A DNA stretch of 64,000 bases from Gliomastix tumulicola (lineage: Eukaryota; Ascomycota; Sordariomycetes; Hypocreales; Bionectriaceae). The notes under the pieces are model-generated. The model did not search any database, was not told the origin of the DNA, and saw nothing but the letters and a program-made list of their open reading frames with translations. Location of the stretch: contig BCHX01000006.1 in the NCBI GenBank assembly GCA_001599755.1, forward strand, positions 3,521,336-3,585,335, in the 5' to 3' direction. Made by a program: the position numbers and the translations under genes. Positions 1 through 11,862 of the stretch are shown in pieces. Every line of letters starts with the position of its first letter. Within the stretch, counting starts at the first letter, position 1.

Positions 1-94
1 CGCTCCTGCTTCATCCAGTGTCACACCCCCCCGAGTCTCTTATCACCAACGGTCCCCTCTCTACTACCACCGCTCCTGGTCGAACGCAACACCA

Positions 95-2867
95 CTAGTC
101 GCAGAGATCTGCGATGATCGACTCCCGCCAATACCACAGACCTGCGTACGTCGCCGCCGGACCAACAAGCACCTGGCCCGCCAGCACCGCCACAGCCACC
201 TTCTGTGCGTCCGATGTCGAGACGTATCCCCATTTCCGGATGTCCCACACGGTGTACAGCAGGAAGATGAGCAGCGGCGTCGCAGAGAACAACATGTCGA
301 ACTTGAAGAAGACGAGGGCGCCCTCTGCCGGGTCTGGCGTCCCCCAGCGGCTGGCGAAGATGATGCTGGGCATGCTGGCATCAAGGCCCAACAGGCTAGC
401 GAGCGTGGTGCCGATGCTCCTCCCCGTGGCGAGCCATGAGTAGACCACGATGGCGACGTGGACGAGAGCCGACACGAAGAAGACAAAGGCATAGGTCGTC
501 TTCAGCGAGTCCACCTCGCGCTTGCTGTACAGATCGGCAGCCTTCTCGACAATGATCTGGTGATCCGTCTTGCCGTCAAGCGCCGCCTGGATGCGTGTCT
601 TCCTCTCCTCCACGTACCGCAGGCCAGCGGAGAACAGCACCGTGAGGACCGCGAAGAACACAGGCGACGGCTGCCAGAAGATCACCATACGCTCCCACAG
701 GATGTCGTCCCGGAACGGCACGAACATGAGTATCGTCGGCAGAATGTACCCGATGCAGAGGGCGGGAAGCACTGCTCTGCTCAAAGGCACAGGCACGTGT
801 CTGTCAATCACTCGATTCATGCCTGGGGCGGTGAAGATGGAGAGAAGGTAGTAGCAGTGGCCGACTTTTCCAAGCGTCATCAGCTGAGCAGCGGCGGTAA
901 AGATGACAGGGCTACTGCGCGTCAGCCACGGGACGAGGTCCACGACAGAGAGACACGCGGCAAGATACTCACATTGTAATTGGGGACAACCGGTTGCTCT
1001 TTCGGCTCGCTTCAATGGTCCAGATGGAGCAGACCGGCACGAGTATGGTGAGCAGGTAGATCAGCTGCAACCGAGGGAATGGATCCTCATCCGGATAGAC
1101 GACGGAGTAGGAGAAGAAGGAGCTCAAGCTCCGGACTATCCCATCGACGCCCTCGATCCCAGTGAAGGTGCTCAGAACTGGGCGGCGTCCGGCGAACGAA
1201 TCGTACGGAGCAAGATGCTCGAAGTGGATGGCTCTATTCGCCGCGCAGAACGAGATCAGCAGAGCAGTACCAGCCAGCAGCTTGGCGAGGATCTTCTGAG
1301 CCTTGCCCTTGATGGGCACTTCGGGGAGCTCGTCGGTGTAGGGAATGGCGCGCGGCCGCTTCGGCATAGGGAGATGCTTGAGCCGGACACCTCCTACCCA
1401 TGTCACCGAGAACGTCGAGATCTGGCCCTGCTGGCCCAGCGTGGGCACGACCACGGGGAGGATATACGGTGTGATGAGGCCTTTGAGCGCGAGCAGCTCT
1501 CCCATCTTCCTCGAGCTCTCTATGCGGCCCTTGACGCGATGGACACGGCGGCCCCTCAGACCAGAGAAGATGTTCTGGATCACATCGTCCGTCAGGCAGC
1601 CTGCGGTGTAGCTGGTTCCTGTCTTGTCCAGCTCATCTTTGAGGGCATTGACGAACATCGCCGCAGACTCGACGCAGGACATGCCGCCATAGCCGCCGAT
1701 CGGATTTTGCTGGCCCTGTCAGCACAAGATACGAAACAACCGGGCTGGTCAAGAGCAAGCACTCACGCTGTGAGACGAGTCTCCAATCGTCAGAATCCTC
1801 TGGAAATGCCACCGCTCATAGACATGCTCGATAGTAGCCGTCATCCCCGTGATGGTGCTGCTCTCGTAGAGCTCACGCAGCGCCCACTTGCCCGTGACAT
1901 TATCGTCGCCGAATCTGTCCACGACGGCCTTCTCGTCTTCCTTGGTGAATCGGGGAGCACTGCTGGCGTTGTGTTCTCCCTTGAGATCCTCGAAGCAGAA
2001 CCAGTACACTACGCCGTCGGTACCAAGCGCAGAGAGGTACGTGCGGCCGTGATTCGCCGCGAAGTTGATGAAGGGCGTCACCTGTGGCATCGGTTTGGTG
2101 ATGCCGAACATGATCATACGTCTGCATGCGGCCCCTAAAAACGGCTGGTCAGTGATCATCGATACTGCGTGGAGGAAGCATGTCTGGGGCGAATTACTGG
2201 ACTGTTCGTCCTCTGGGAAGGCTCCCGGTTGCAGCTTCGCAGCCAGCCGCCACATCTCTCTCCTGATCGTGCTGTGGACTCCGTCTGCGCCGATGAGAAT
2301 GTCGCCGGCGACAGTCTCGCCCTCTGTCGTCTTGACCAGGACTCCATTCGTGGCTTGGATGATCTCCGCCACGCGCATCTCGGTATGAATCTTGTCCTGG
2401 CTCTTCAGGTTCCGGTGCAGAATCCGCAGCAGGTCTCGGCGAGCGATGAACATCATGGGATACCCGTGTCTAGATCGCCATCAGTCAGTCTCACACCCAT
2501 CTCCGTCGGTCCAACCGCCCACCAGAAGATTCCTCCTGGCAGTGGGTGGAAGAAACATCACGCACCGTCTCTCCATCTGCTCCATATTCCCTGGGTTGGT
2601 CATCCACGGCTTCCCGTCAGGTCCGAGCATGCACATGACCTCCGTCGGCCGGTTCCAGACCTCCTTGACAGCCTCCCAGCAGCCAAGCTGGTCCAGGATG
2701 CGCGAGAAGGGGCCCATGAGCGCGATGCTGGCCCCGATCGGCGGCGCGATCTCCTTGTGGCCCTCGAGGACGATGAAGTCGATGCCCAGCGCCTCGAGCA
2801 TGTTGGCCAGCGCCAGGCCCGTGACGCTGGCGCCGACGATGACGACTCGGAATGTCTTCTCTGACAT
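95..2867 (-). CDS. FAD-dependent monooxygenase fused to a multi-pass membrane domain
   Basis: Four exons (2867-2566, 2469-1767, 1715-973, 914-95) join in phase to 855 codons. The N-terminal half is a group A flavin monooxygenase of the PaxM/AusM type found in fungal meroterpenoid and indole-diterpene pathways: a dinucleotide fold GASVTG at residues 12-17, a GADGVHSTIRR motif, and a GDSSHS motif completed across intron 3 by NPIGGYGG. These enzymes hydroxylate or epoxidise lipophilic substrates with NAD(P)H and O2. The C-terminal roughly 400 residues hold about six or seven hydrophobic segments, so the protein should be membrane-anchored. The start MSEKTF was chosen because it sits directly before the flavin fold and about 70 bp below a TATA-like box. 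No prenyltransferase, PKS or separate cyclase lies nearby, so the pathway is unknown. Enzyme class is firm; the role of the membrane half is not. Confidence 0.85.
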
Positions 2868-2935
2868 GATGCGGTGCGGTGCGGCTGGCAATGATACCAG
2901 AGGGCTTGGCACGGCATGCGGCGGTGTAAGGTCGC

Positions 2936-2945
2936 TATATATATT
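2936..2945 (-). promoter_or_regulatory. TATA-like box of the FAD monooxygenase gene
   Basis: An uninterrupted AT run reading ATATATATAG on the minus strand lies about 70 bp upstream of the chosen ATG at 2867. Position and composition fit a core promoter; no experimental support. Confidence 0.4.
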
Positions 2946-5335
2946 CCTCACTCACGGCCGGTGGAGAAGCGGTGAGCTTCAGGGACGTGTGGTCAGACCC
3001 GACCCCGTGTCAGTTGGAAGTCTCCGAGCGAGTTCAGATGCCACAGTCGCATATCCGATAGGTACAGGGGCAGTGAGTGACGCATCTCTCAGGCCTGGCA
3101 ATGCTTGAAGAAACGATACAGCGAAGGGACAGCAGTGTCGAGAAGCCCGGGTATGCAGACAGCAGGGCACATCGCCAAGCCCGACCGACTGATGGTCCCA
3201 TATCCGAGCGCTGACGCCAACCGATTTGTTGGGGGGCTCGTCAGCCGTTAGGCGCTCATCAGTGCAGGGATGGATGGGATGATTATCCAGGCCCTGGCTG
3301 TAGCTTCTAACTAGAAGCACGCGAGGCTAATTCCGAATCCTTCAAGAGATGATCATCTGCTCCAGAGCCCCGACAAGCACTCTTCAATGACCACTTGACA
3401 GTCCTTGTCGTTCAGCGTGAGGACCGGAAAGCAAAGCCATGAAAGATCGAACCGATTGATTCGCCCTGCCCCCAAGATTTGTCGAAGGATCGATTATGAA
3501 CCGGGGTGCTCCATTGCGGACACCCTGACAATGCCAGTGGATTGCCGATAACAAGTCAATGCAACACCGATAGGCTATGCAAACCGAAGCACGCTCGTCA
3601 CAGATACAACGAGGTCCTGGATATACGGTTCTGCGCATGTCATCTGTAGGAATGAAGCCTATATGAAGTATTGGACAGGCGGCTGTGCGCATGAGATCTG
3701 CAGAACAGTCTTGGTGATGAGATGCTGGAAATACGGCTATACGCCCCTGACCCGTACTTCCGTACACGAGTCAGCATGGTCGTATCGACCTTGGATGAGG
3801 ATGCCTAGAGTTCAAAGGACCTTGTGATGTCCAAGGGTACTCGATCCGGGACGAGAACACGACTCCTGCACTCAACGACACGCCGGAGTCACGGATGGGC
3901 CCGAAGCATTCGACCCTGAGGGATCGTGCTTGGAAGCTCGTTTCAGATTGATTGTTGAGCGCAGAAGGTCTGATGCAGAGCATGTTTGGCCGAATACCAT
4001 GCAACGAGGGCACCGTATGCTGTGATGGTGAATGCTGCGAGCCTTATATCTCATTTGAGCACTCTCATACCTCGGGTAGTGCCCTGATGCCTTACTGGCA
4101 GACGGTCATTCCCTTTACGTTTGGCAAGACTTGGGGATCTCCCCATACATCAGATCTGTGCGCACATTAAGTTGGGTCCGCCTAGGGCATCATTGGCCAA
4201 GCAATATCACCAAAGTCCATCTAGTTCCATCGGCTCTTAGGCTGATCATGAGGCCTCAGGGAGAGGCCGCGCTGGAAGGCCTCTTGTCTCAATATGCGGC
4301 TACCAACGCTCCCAACCATCCATTTTCTCGGGTTCTAGCGTTCGACATTTGAGATTCGGGGCGAGGAGCTGTTCTTGATTCGCCGTCTAGCGCAGACCAG
4401 TCGAGACCGTGCCTACTTGATAGACCTGCGTAGGAAGCTACTGAGGGAGATTCTGTCTCGCAGAGACACTCGGGTCATGGTATCTCGACTTTGCGCGATG
4501 TTCCCGATGTGCGTTGGGAATGAGCACGAAGATGAAGGCATTTTATGCTCTTTAAGCCAATTTATCGGCCGGAAACCCCTCAAGATTGACGAGAGCTTGA
4601 CTGTCGGCACGCAGCCATGCTGGAAACGCAAGGCTCGGGCCAGCGATGTTTCTGTTGAAACGACTACAGTGTCCTCGCACCGTCTTATACCTGGGGCGGG
4701 GTCATGTCCTCATCAATGATCTGTGGCCTCGAGTCGATATCATTATCTAAGGCATGCCTACACGCAAGAATAAGGGGGATTCCGGTGCGTTTGGGAGACA
4801 TTCTGAGATGACGCCCCCGATCGTGACATTGATTAGCAATGCCAGATCAATCATCTCGATCGGGCCGAAGCCGACCTACACCACCATTTCAGGTGTGCCT
4901 GTGTCAAAGAGCATCCATACCTTCGAGTAGGCCAGATGGAAAGACCCTTCCACGTGAAACCGTGGTATCGGCCTTTTTTGAATCAGGGTAAATGCTTCCC
5001 TTCTTCGATCACGTGGGAATGATGGAGTGTGACCTTCCAACACGTCATGATGATGGGATAGCTCGTAAAAGACCCCAGATCATACTTCCACTAAGGCGGC
5101 CTCGTCCAAGAGACTAGCCGACGCTACTACAAGACCTTACCTTTGCATCCCACATCTCGACCGAAAGAGATTTCAGTGGTTATTTCTTCGATCCTCGTGT
5201 GCCCGGCCGAACGCTTCCCTTCGTGACACCAACCGCGGAGGGCCCCGACGTCACCTCACGACATGGAGAGAACATGATGCCCAGTCCAGGGCCGACACCG
5301 TCGAATCCCGCGAGCAGAATCAGCCCCTCGCAGGC
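2946..5335. other. 2.4 kb intergenic region with no recognisable gene
   Basis: Short open frames occur on both strands (for example 3384-3767, 3771-4013 and 4375-4719), but none resembles a known protein, shows a convincing intron or continues into an exon. The gap separates divergently transcribed genes, so it includes both promoters. Confidence 0.5.
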
Positions 5336-6661
5336 ATGTCCAACTTCACGGCCGAGGCCTTCTCGTACATGGGGATCGGCATTTGCGTCGTCGCGGCCCG
5401 GATCTGGGTGCGGATATGGCAGCAGTCCAAGATGTGGCATCTCACTGCGGATGACTTCTTGATGATCTTGGTCCTTGTGCCGTACATTACGGAGATCGTA
5501 CTGGCGCATCTCGTCCGTGCGAGGTTCCACGGGCTGTCGAATGGCGGGATGACCGATGAGGAGCGCGCGACGCTGTCTCCGGACAGCACAGAGGATTCTT
5601 GGCGGTACGTGTGGTAATTCTCTGCTGTCACGCTGTCGCCAATACGATGGATCGAAAAGGGAACTGACGGGGGAGACTAGAGTTGGGGGTGCCAAGATCC
5701 AGGTTGCCGGCTGGACGGTCTATGTCACGACGCTCTGGCTGATCAAGTCGTCCGTTTGTGCGTTTTACCAGCGCCTCACGGTGAGTCACACTGTCTGTTC
5801 GAGCACGGATGGGGGAATGGTCCGACTAATGGTCTACAGGACTCGCTCGTGGGCTATCAGAGGAGGATATACTGCGGATACGCATCTATTGCGTTGACCT
5901 ACGTCGCCACTATCCTCGTCATTTATTGCAGCTGTCAACCCTTCCATGCGCTGTGGCAGATCAATCCCAATCCTGGAAGTAAGGCACACGCGCGTTCCGG
6001 TGTATGGGTTCCCCGTGGGATCAGAGCTGACCTACATACCGACAGACCTCTGCCAGCCAGCCCGGTCCAAGCTTTACATCCTCATGGTGATGATCACCAA
6101 TGTCGTCACCGATCTCTACCTCGTGGCCATTCCGGTACCCATCCTGGTGAGGGCGAGACTGCCGCTGGTGCAGAAACTGAGCTTGCTGGTCGTCTTCTCG
6201 GGGGCATTCTTCGTCATGGCGGCGGGCATTGTCCGCGGTGTACTGCTGCTTGAGGTTTGCATTTCATCGATGAGCTACACCTTTCAACTATTTGCTAACT
6301 TGCCTGCCTGTAGGACAGCGCTCAAAAGGCCAAACTGGGCTCGGCCTGGGCGGTGCGAGAGTCCTTCGTCGCCATCGTCACGTCGAATCTGCCCGTCATG
6401 TGGGGATGGCTGACGATGAAGCTGAAGCCGTGGCTCGGATCACTGCTTTCGACCAAGAAGAGCAGCAGCGAGCCTCAGGCTTTATCGCAGGCGGGAAGTC
6501 AGCCGCTTGGGGAGGGAGGTGATAGTCGCCAGGCGTGGGATGACGACCACCTTTGGATGGGGAATGTGAATATTGGCGGCCATCGCAGATCATCGACGAG
6601 CTTCCACGACCACATTAGAAGGCTCTGGCACGAGCAGCGTATTGTCGACAGGGGCGGATGA
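5336..6661 (+). CDS. Rhodopsin-domain (SAT4-like) integral membrane protein
   Basis: Five exons (5336-5604, 5681-5780, 5840-5978, 6046-6254, 6314-6661) join in phase to 354 residues. About seven hydrophobic helices are readable, with features of the large fungal rhodopsin/SAT4-like family: a TADDFLMI stretch after helix 1, a Trp/Lys-containing third helix (TLWLIKSSVCAFYQRL), a Cys after NPG at the exon 3/4 join, and a helix containing TDLYLVAIPVPIL. The hydrophilic C-terminal tail of about 90 residues is Ser/Gly-rich and probably cytosolic. Members are expanded in plant-associated and saprotrophic fungi; most have no known ligand, and I see no basis to assign one. MSNFTAEAF was chosen as start because it precedes helix 1 directly and the frame upstream gives no helix. 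Confidence 0.85.
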
Positions 6662-6780
6662 TTAATACTCAAGAGAAGAACTAGACCGAGAGAGAAGAGA
6701 AAGCTATCAGGCAGATAGGTTCAAGTCTGCGTCGTCCCGATAATGTATCCCAGCCCGGCCGTTATCCGGGACGCTCCCGC

Positions 6781-7542
6781 TCAGCTTTCAAGCGCCCATC
6801 GAGCCACCTCCTCTGCGTGAACCGAAGCTGGCTCGATGACCACAACATCATCCCCCAGATCCTCCTGCCGGACCACAAACCCAAGATCCGTGCTCCCCAG
6901 GATGATGGCCTGCGCGCCCCTCGATATCAGCCTCTGGGCGTTCCTCACGAACATGGTCTTTGTCTCGGCCGTGACCGCGCTGGCACCCTTGGCGACCTCC
7001 TCCAGCATGCCCCTGTTCACGTCCTCCATGTCTGCCTCGGCGTCAGGCACAAGGACCTTGAATTCATTGCCCGCCGCCTGGAGACGCCCGATGAAGAAGT
7101 CTGGATTCTCCGAGCCCAGCATCGTGACCTTGGGACCGAGGAGGCCCAGCGTGTGAATATGCGGGTGTGTGGTCTTGATATGTTTTGCGAGGTAGTCTGC
7201 AATATGCAGGAACTTGGGCGCCCCATGACCGTCCGTAGAGCCAGCAGGAGGCGAAAGGGCATCTGACAGCTGTCTGGCTACTTTATGGGCCAGGATGGCG
7301 CAGACCACGACACCGTCAATCTTGTCCCTGACCGAGTCGATGGCGTCGATGTACACCCTGGCAAAGGCATCCCAGTTGCCCGCGCCCGCAAACTGGATCA
7401 TCTCCTCCAGGTTGGCGCTGTACATGTACAGCGGCGCATTGTTTCTGCCTCCCAGCGCCGAACGCACGACGCGATTGATGGCGTTGTAGTAGAGGACTGT
7501 GACGTCGGGCGTCATGCCGCCCAGGAGCAGGAGGCGTTTCAT
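6781..7542 (-). CDS. Aspartate/glutamate racemase-family protein with one catalytic cysteine replaced
   Basis: A single exon of 253 residues in the Asp/Glu/hydantoin racemase superfamily. It starts with MKRLLLLGGMTPDVT, the usual first strand and glycine turn, and has the first cysteine region as VVVCAILAHK with Cys81. The second catalytic motif, normally GCTE, reads GSTDLGF with Ser217 in the cysteine position. Cofactor-independent racemases use two cysteines as opposing acid/base pair, so this protein is either a racemase with altered stereochemical preference, a related lyase/isomerase, or inactive. No signal peptide, so cytosolic. It lies 430 bp upstream of the LPMO gene on the same strand, without obvious functional link. 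Confidence 0.82.
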   Translation of the reverse strand: MKRLLLLGGMTPDVTVLYYNAINRVVRSALGGRNNAPLYMYSANLEEMIQFAGAGNWDAFARVYIDAIDSVRDKIDGVVVCAILAHKVARQLSDALSPPAGSTDGHGAPKFLHIADYLAKHIKTTHPHIHTLGLLGPKVTMLGSENPDFFIGRLQAAGNEFKVLVPDAEADMEDVNRGMLEEVAKGASAVTAETKTMFVRNAQRLISRGAQAIILGSTDLGFVVRQEDLGDDVVVIEPASVHAEEVARWALES

Positions 7543-7972
7543 CTTGGGGGTTGGTATGACGGAATCAGGAGTGATGAATGCAGGTAAATGTCAGAGAGCG
7601 GTGGAAGGTGAGGGTGAGAAGAAGACTAATATCACTCCCGGGCATGACAAGTTAAGGGCGTGGACTTTCCCTTCCCAGTGGATATCGCCGACTCATCTGG
7701 GTCCGGCGTTCGGCCTGGAGATTAGGCTGTGCCTTACTTGAATGATGAAGCCCGAGTAGAGCGACACAAGAACATGTGACAGGGAAGCAGAGGCGTGCGT
7801 GTCAGTCAAGGACTTCTTGATTTAACCTTTTCTATGAAAGAATCCTCCTATCTCTGCCAGGACATGAACGACCCGGAACATTGACAACGTCACGGTGGTA
7901 GGCTCCTCCATCAAATAGGCCACAATCTGCAAAGATAAGCGTCTTCTTTATGGATCCTTAGTAACTCTTGCC
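7543..7972. other. Intergenic, racemase promoter and LPMO 3' region
   Basis: Between two minus-strand genes. I see no coding exon, repeat or RNA here. Confidence 0.5.
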
Positions 7973-8847
7973 CTAGCACTTGAACAGAGCTGGGCCGGGG
8001 ATGGTGTAGGTCGAAGCTAATGTGCACGTTAGTAGGAAGTATAGTGCGAACCAAAAGAAGCTCAACCAACCTTTGTAGGCGTCGTAGGTAATGCCGGGGT
8101 CAGTGCCCTTGTAGGCGCCAGGGAAGCTGACCAAGCTCGAGGGCCTCGTGCTGCCGCCGCCAGTGACCTGGAGCTGATGGCAGCCCGGGTAGACCTGCGC
8201 GCCGGGGTATGCCCAGGCAGAATGCAGGGCAATGGTCTCGTGGCGGACGAGGTAGTAGCCCGCAGCAAGGCAGCTGGGGATGGTGTACGTGACCGCAGCT
8301 CCCTCGGTCATGATCTTGGTCTGCAGAGATGGACATCCCGCGTCAGCTACGTCTCGTGTTCGCTCTTCCCCTCACTGGACTGAGGGATGATCCTTACCGA
8401 GCCCCATGTGTTGGACGTGCCCTGTCGACCCTCCTCCTGGACCTTGAACCACACCGCAGAGCTCCCAGGCTGCCAGCTCTGGCACCCCGAATCCGGGCAG
8501 CGCGCCATGTACGTGATCAGAGGGCCAACATGGCTGTCAGGCCAGAGCGTCCAGTACAGCGAGACGGTCGACCCGGCAGCAGCAGGAGCATGCAGGGCAG
8601 CCGGCGCGCTTCCGGCCTGGCCACCAGCCGACCAGCCGTTGCACTGCACATCGACCAGGGTGAGGTCCTCCACGGGGCCGTTGCCGGGGATCTTGCGCGA
8701 GACGCGCTGGGGCGGCGTGGGGTAGTACGGGTCGGAGTAGGGCTGGTAGAACTGGTAGTTCACGCCGCCGATGGTGGCGTGGTCGACGTAGCCGTGGGCA
8801 GCTGCGAGGGCAGCAGAGACCACGAGAGTCAGGATGGAGGCTCGCAT
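7973..8847 (-). CDS. AA9 lytic polysaccharide monooxygenase (GH61), no CBM
   Basis: Three exons (8847-8398, 8320-8071, 8016-7973) give 247 residues. A 17-residue signal peptide ends in AAA, leaving His18 as mature N terminus (HGYVDH), the defining first ligand of the copper histidine brace. His106 in SHVGPL is the second ligand and Tyr194 in AQVYPGC the axial tyrosine, with Gln192 two residues before it as in AA9 enzymes. The protein ends just after YTIPGPALFKC, so there is no linker or CBM1. AA9 enzymes oxidatively cleave cellulose or hemicellulose outside the cell, given an electron donor. A laccase and other secreted proteins lie within 10 kb. The last exon is only 44 nt but restores the family's conserved C-terminal end. 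Confidence 0.95.
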
Positions 8848-8922
8848 CTTGAAGGCCGTGATTGTTTTGCTGGTGTGCGAGGCTGTTGATGGTCCAAGCT
8901 CGATGATGGCGACGGATGAGGG

Positions 8923-8930
8923 CTTATATA
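8923..8930 (-). promoter_or_regulatory. TATA box of the LPMO gene
   Basis: TATATAAG on the minus strand, about 76 bp before the LPMO ATG: consensus-like sequence at a plausible distance for a highly inducible secreted-enzyme gene. Confidence 0.6.
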
Positions 8931-9897
8931 CTCTTCAGCGGCTGGTGCCGAGTATGGTATCGAGAGTGAACTTACCGAAGGGTTTACGAGCTGGGATATT
9001 GGGCCGAATACCGAAGGGTCTTTCATCTCTGGAAGGGCAAAAAGGGCATTCGGCGGTGGCAGAGTGCCAAGTTGCCACGAACGCATCCACGAGAGGTCAC
9101 TTCTCCACCAATCCGGATCGCGGGCTTACCCTTCTTCATGGTCATCATCTGTCATGGGATCGTGGGACGCAGTGCCAAGAACTTCCACCCGGTATCAGGA
9201 CTTTGATCCCCTCCCTTCCTTCACCACTGTTGCAGCAACCGACTTCCAGCCAGCCTTCGCGCTCACTTCCAGCTACGCCATCTTTTTCCCGATCCCGAGC
9301 CTCACACGAGCCAGAGGCAAGATACCGCACCGTGAAGCCGATCCGAGCTGTGAAAATCCGACTAAATACGCGGGATCGCGGCGTTGCAACCGCGGAGCGA
9401 GATCGACCGTCTTCCCCAGTTGGGGGTCAGCCCCGCGCACTATCGAAACGCCGCCTGCATATGCAAACGTGGGCTGGCCGTGCCATACGTGGAAAGATGT
9501 TCGTCTCGAGACCGATGGAAGGCCTGGACTCTCTTGCGTCGCGGGGTTGGATGCAACGTGACGGGCTGCGGAGGGTGGTAGCCGGCCGAATGCGTGATGA
9601 TATGAGGGTATTCGCCCCGTGAGTGTGGGAACAGAGGGGTAGATGCAGCTAGGCAGCGATCTTGCATGCTATTGAAGCGCGTCAAACTGTATTTGGGGGC
9701 GCTATAGTCCCTCCGAGGATCCGATGATACAGATTGGAATATGTGATAGCTTCCCATAGTCCCAGTTAAGATACCAAGAGCCCCCCAACCTTGGTATCCG
9801 TTTCCAGTACGGTGGCAGGAACCATAATCAACTTTCCAATGCAAAGAATATCAGAAGCGTTCTAGCTTGATGAGAGAGTACGTAAGAACATGCCCTC
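8931..9897. other. Intergenic upstream of the LPMO gene
   Basis: The open frames here (9064-9561, 8834-9622) have no family resemblance and partly run antisense to the LPMO start, so I treat them as chance. The stretch probably holds upstream regulatory sequence of the LPMO and the 3' end of the next gene. Confidence 0.5.
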
Positions 9898-10580
9898 TCA
9901 GAGCAAGATGGCGCCCCTGGCGATAGCAAAACCAGTAACCAGTGCTTGTTGATACCCAGTGCGATGAGCGACGTTGTCAGATGCTGTCGTCCCAGTCCCA
10001 TCCTCAGATTTATCATCCTCGCCGCTATCGCTAAGTCTGTTGGGGTAACCAGTCCAGCCATTAGGGAGCAAATCAGCCCCTGCAGTTACTGGCACCTCTC
10101 TGAGAAACGAAGACACCACCACTGTAGTCGACACGGTGGTCTCGATAGAAAAGGTCTTGAATGTGCCGGATTGCGTGTTCGTGCAGTCCATGGAGCCTGG
10201 CGGCGAGTCCAAGATGCATGCTCCAGTGATGTGTCTGATGCCAGCATGAGTCCGTGATGAGCTGAGGCAGGGGGAATCATAAAGATTAGACATGTGACCC
10301 ACACGTTGGAATCACTGTTTGAAACATGGACAGTGTTGAAGATTGATGAAGGGCCGTATGGGAAGGTGTTGGAATAGGGCCGCGTGCAGTTCTGAATCCC
10401 AGTCTGGCAGTCCAGCACGAACACGACCGTCTCACTCTCCACGGTGACGATGGATGCTGCTAGATCCCCACTCCAAGAAGCGCCCAATCCGACGATAGGG
10501 ACCGTGATGGTGGCCGCGGCGGCGGAGACTCTGTCTAGACCGGATGCCAGCGCCAGGAGGAGCACCAGGGGTGGAATCAT
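9898..10580 (-). CDS. Small secreted, probably GPI-anchored hypothetical protein
   Basis: Two exons (10580-10303 and 10234-9898) join in phase to 204 residues. A hydrophobic signal peptide (MIPPLVLLLALASG) is followed by a beta-rich segment with paired cysteines (LDCQTGIQNC, then CILDSP and MDCT after the intron), a Ser/Thr-rich stretch, and a hydrophobic C-terminal tail (ALVTGFAIARGAILL) that would serve as a GPI-attachment signal. This layout is common among fungal cell-wall proteins of unknown function. The donor used (GT-GTGGGT) is not the strongest, so the exact junction may shift by a few residues. Confidence 0.6.
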
Positions 10581-11862
10581 GCTTTAAGATTGATGTGGGC
10601 GAACTGCTTGCGTAAGAGCTCAATACAGCCAAGATGATGAGTTGCAAGAGCAGGAAAAGGGAGAGTACAGGCGTCGGATGTGAGGATAAAAGGGACTTTC
10701 GGCATTTTAGGCGCCGACCACCCCCACAGACACAGCACCAGCTGCAGGGCTTGGGGGTGCGAACCACTTGACTGGCTGCCTCGTGGCCCATTCATGCTCA
10801 TGCTGATCATTCAAAATCGGTGTGGAAGTTAGCACGGAGGAGAATCGAGTGCTCAAGCATCTGTGGTTCTAATGATTGTCTTCTTTCTGGCGTTGTATCC
10901 TACCCTCGTTTCGGCGTGACCCGCTCAACACCATGGAGTTCTTCTGACGCCTCGTCAAATCTCTCTCTTCGAGGCTCACCTGAATATATCCCATCTCGTC
11001 CAGACCAGAGGCAGCGTGGTCTCGGCGCTCTCGCTAGTCTCAACAGGGTGCTCCATTTCTGCCTGAGCACCATGTTGTCTACGCCTTTGTACTCGGAGTG
11101 CCTCCGTAGGGATCAGCTCTGACGCTCTAAATCGGAGCTGCTTCGACGTCTTCGCTTCCAAGATGCCAGAAGTCCTCGACGACCTACAGAGGAAGGGCCG
11201 AGGGCGAGTCGTATTGTTTGTCCGCGATATCTTGCACTGCCACGGAGTCTGGGGCAGCAGCGGCATTCGTCGAAAAGGAGACAGTCTTAATGGAGGCCTC
11301 GACGGTCCCCACGCAGATATCCAGCTGAGCAAATGAATAGCGCCAAGTCTCATGCATTTCTGTCTCCATGTCTAACCTTCTTCCATTACCACCACCTCTT
11401 GCAATGTTGACTACCAGTGGCCAGGCCATTGACAAAGTACCCAGAGGAGCCTCGTCTGGGAACCTCCCAAACTATTTTGTTCGGACTTCAACAGCTTCAA
11501 AATGGTTCGTATCGAAACAGCTAGAGCACGAGCTGTGTCGAGGTACAGATGAGAGGAGCGTTTGGCAAGGGCCCGACTCTAGTTATTTCACCATCACGAG
11601 CACTCATTTAGAGGCATATGTGACAGCAGACTATACTTGGTGAGGTCCCTTCGACAAAGTACCCTTGTCTCAGCTCCATGTCCCGCTGGGCGGCAACAAG
11701 GCTCGCAGTGCATCTTGCCTACCGCTCATCCCCTTGGGATCGTCCTGGAGAAGGAAGAGTCAAAATATTCTATGAAAATGACATCGCTCTCTTCGACTAT
11801 GTCTCAATACTTTACATCACACAGCTCTCATCTCACATCATCAACGACTCAGCCTGCCCATA
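10581..11862. other. Intergenic, no supported gene
   Basis: Several frames of 80-125 codons exist on both strands (10976-11353, 11368-11643, 11637-11957), but none has domain features or a supporting exon structure. The right end is upstream sequence of the broken small gene at 11863. Confidence 0.45.

Noticed and set aside
903..2138. 411-codon plus-strand frame over the FAD monooxygenase
   Set aside because: Opposite the spliced flavoenzyme exons; its product has no recognisable fold and spans the introns.
8834..9622. 262-codon plus-strand frame in the LPMO promoter
   Set aside because: Begins inside the LPMO signal peptide antisense and has chance-like composition; the TATA box of the LPMO lies inside it.
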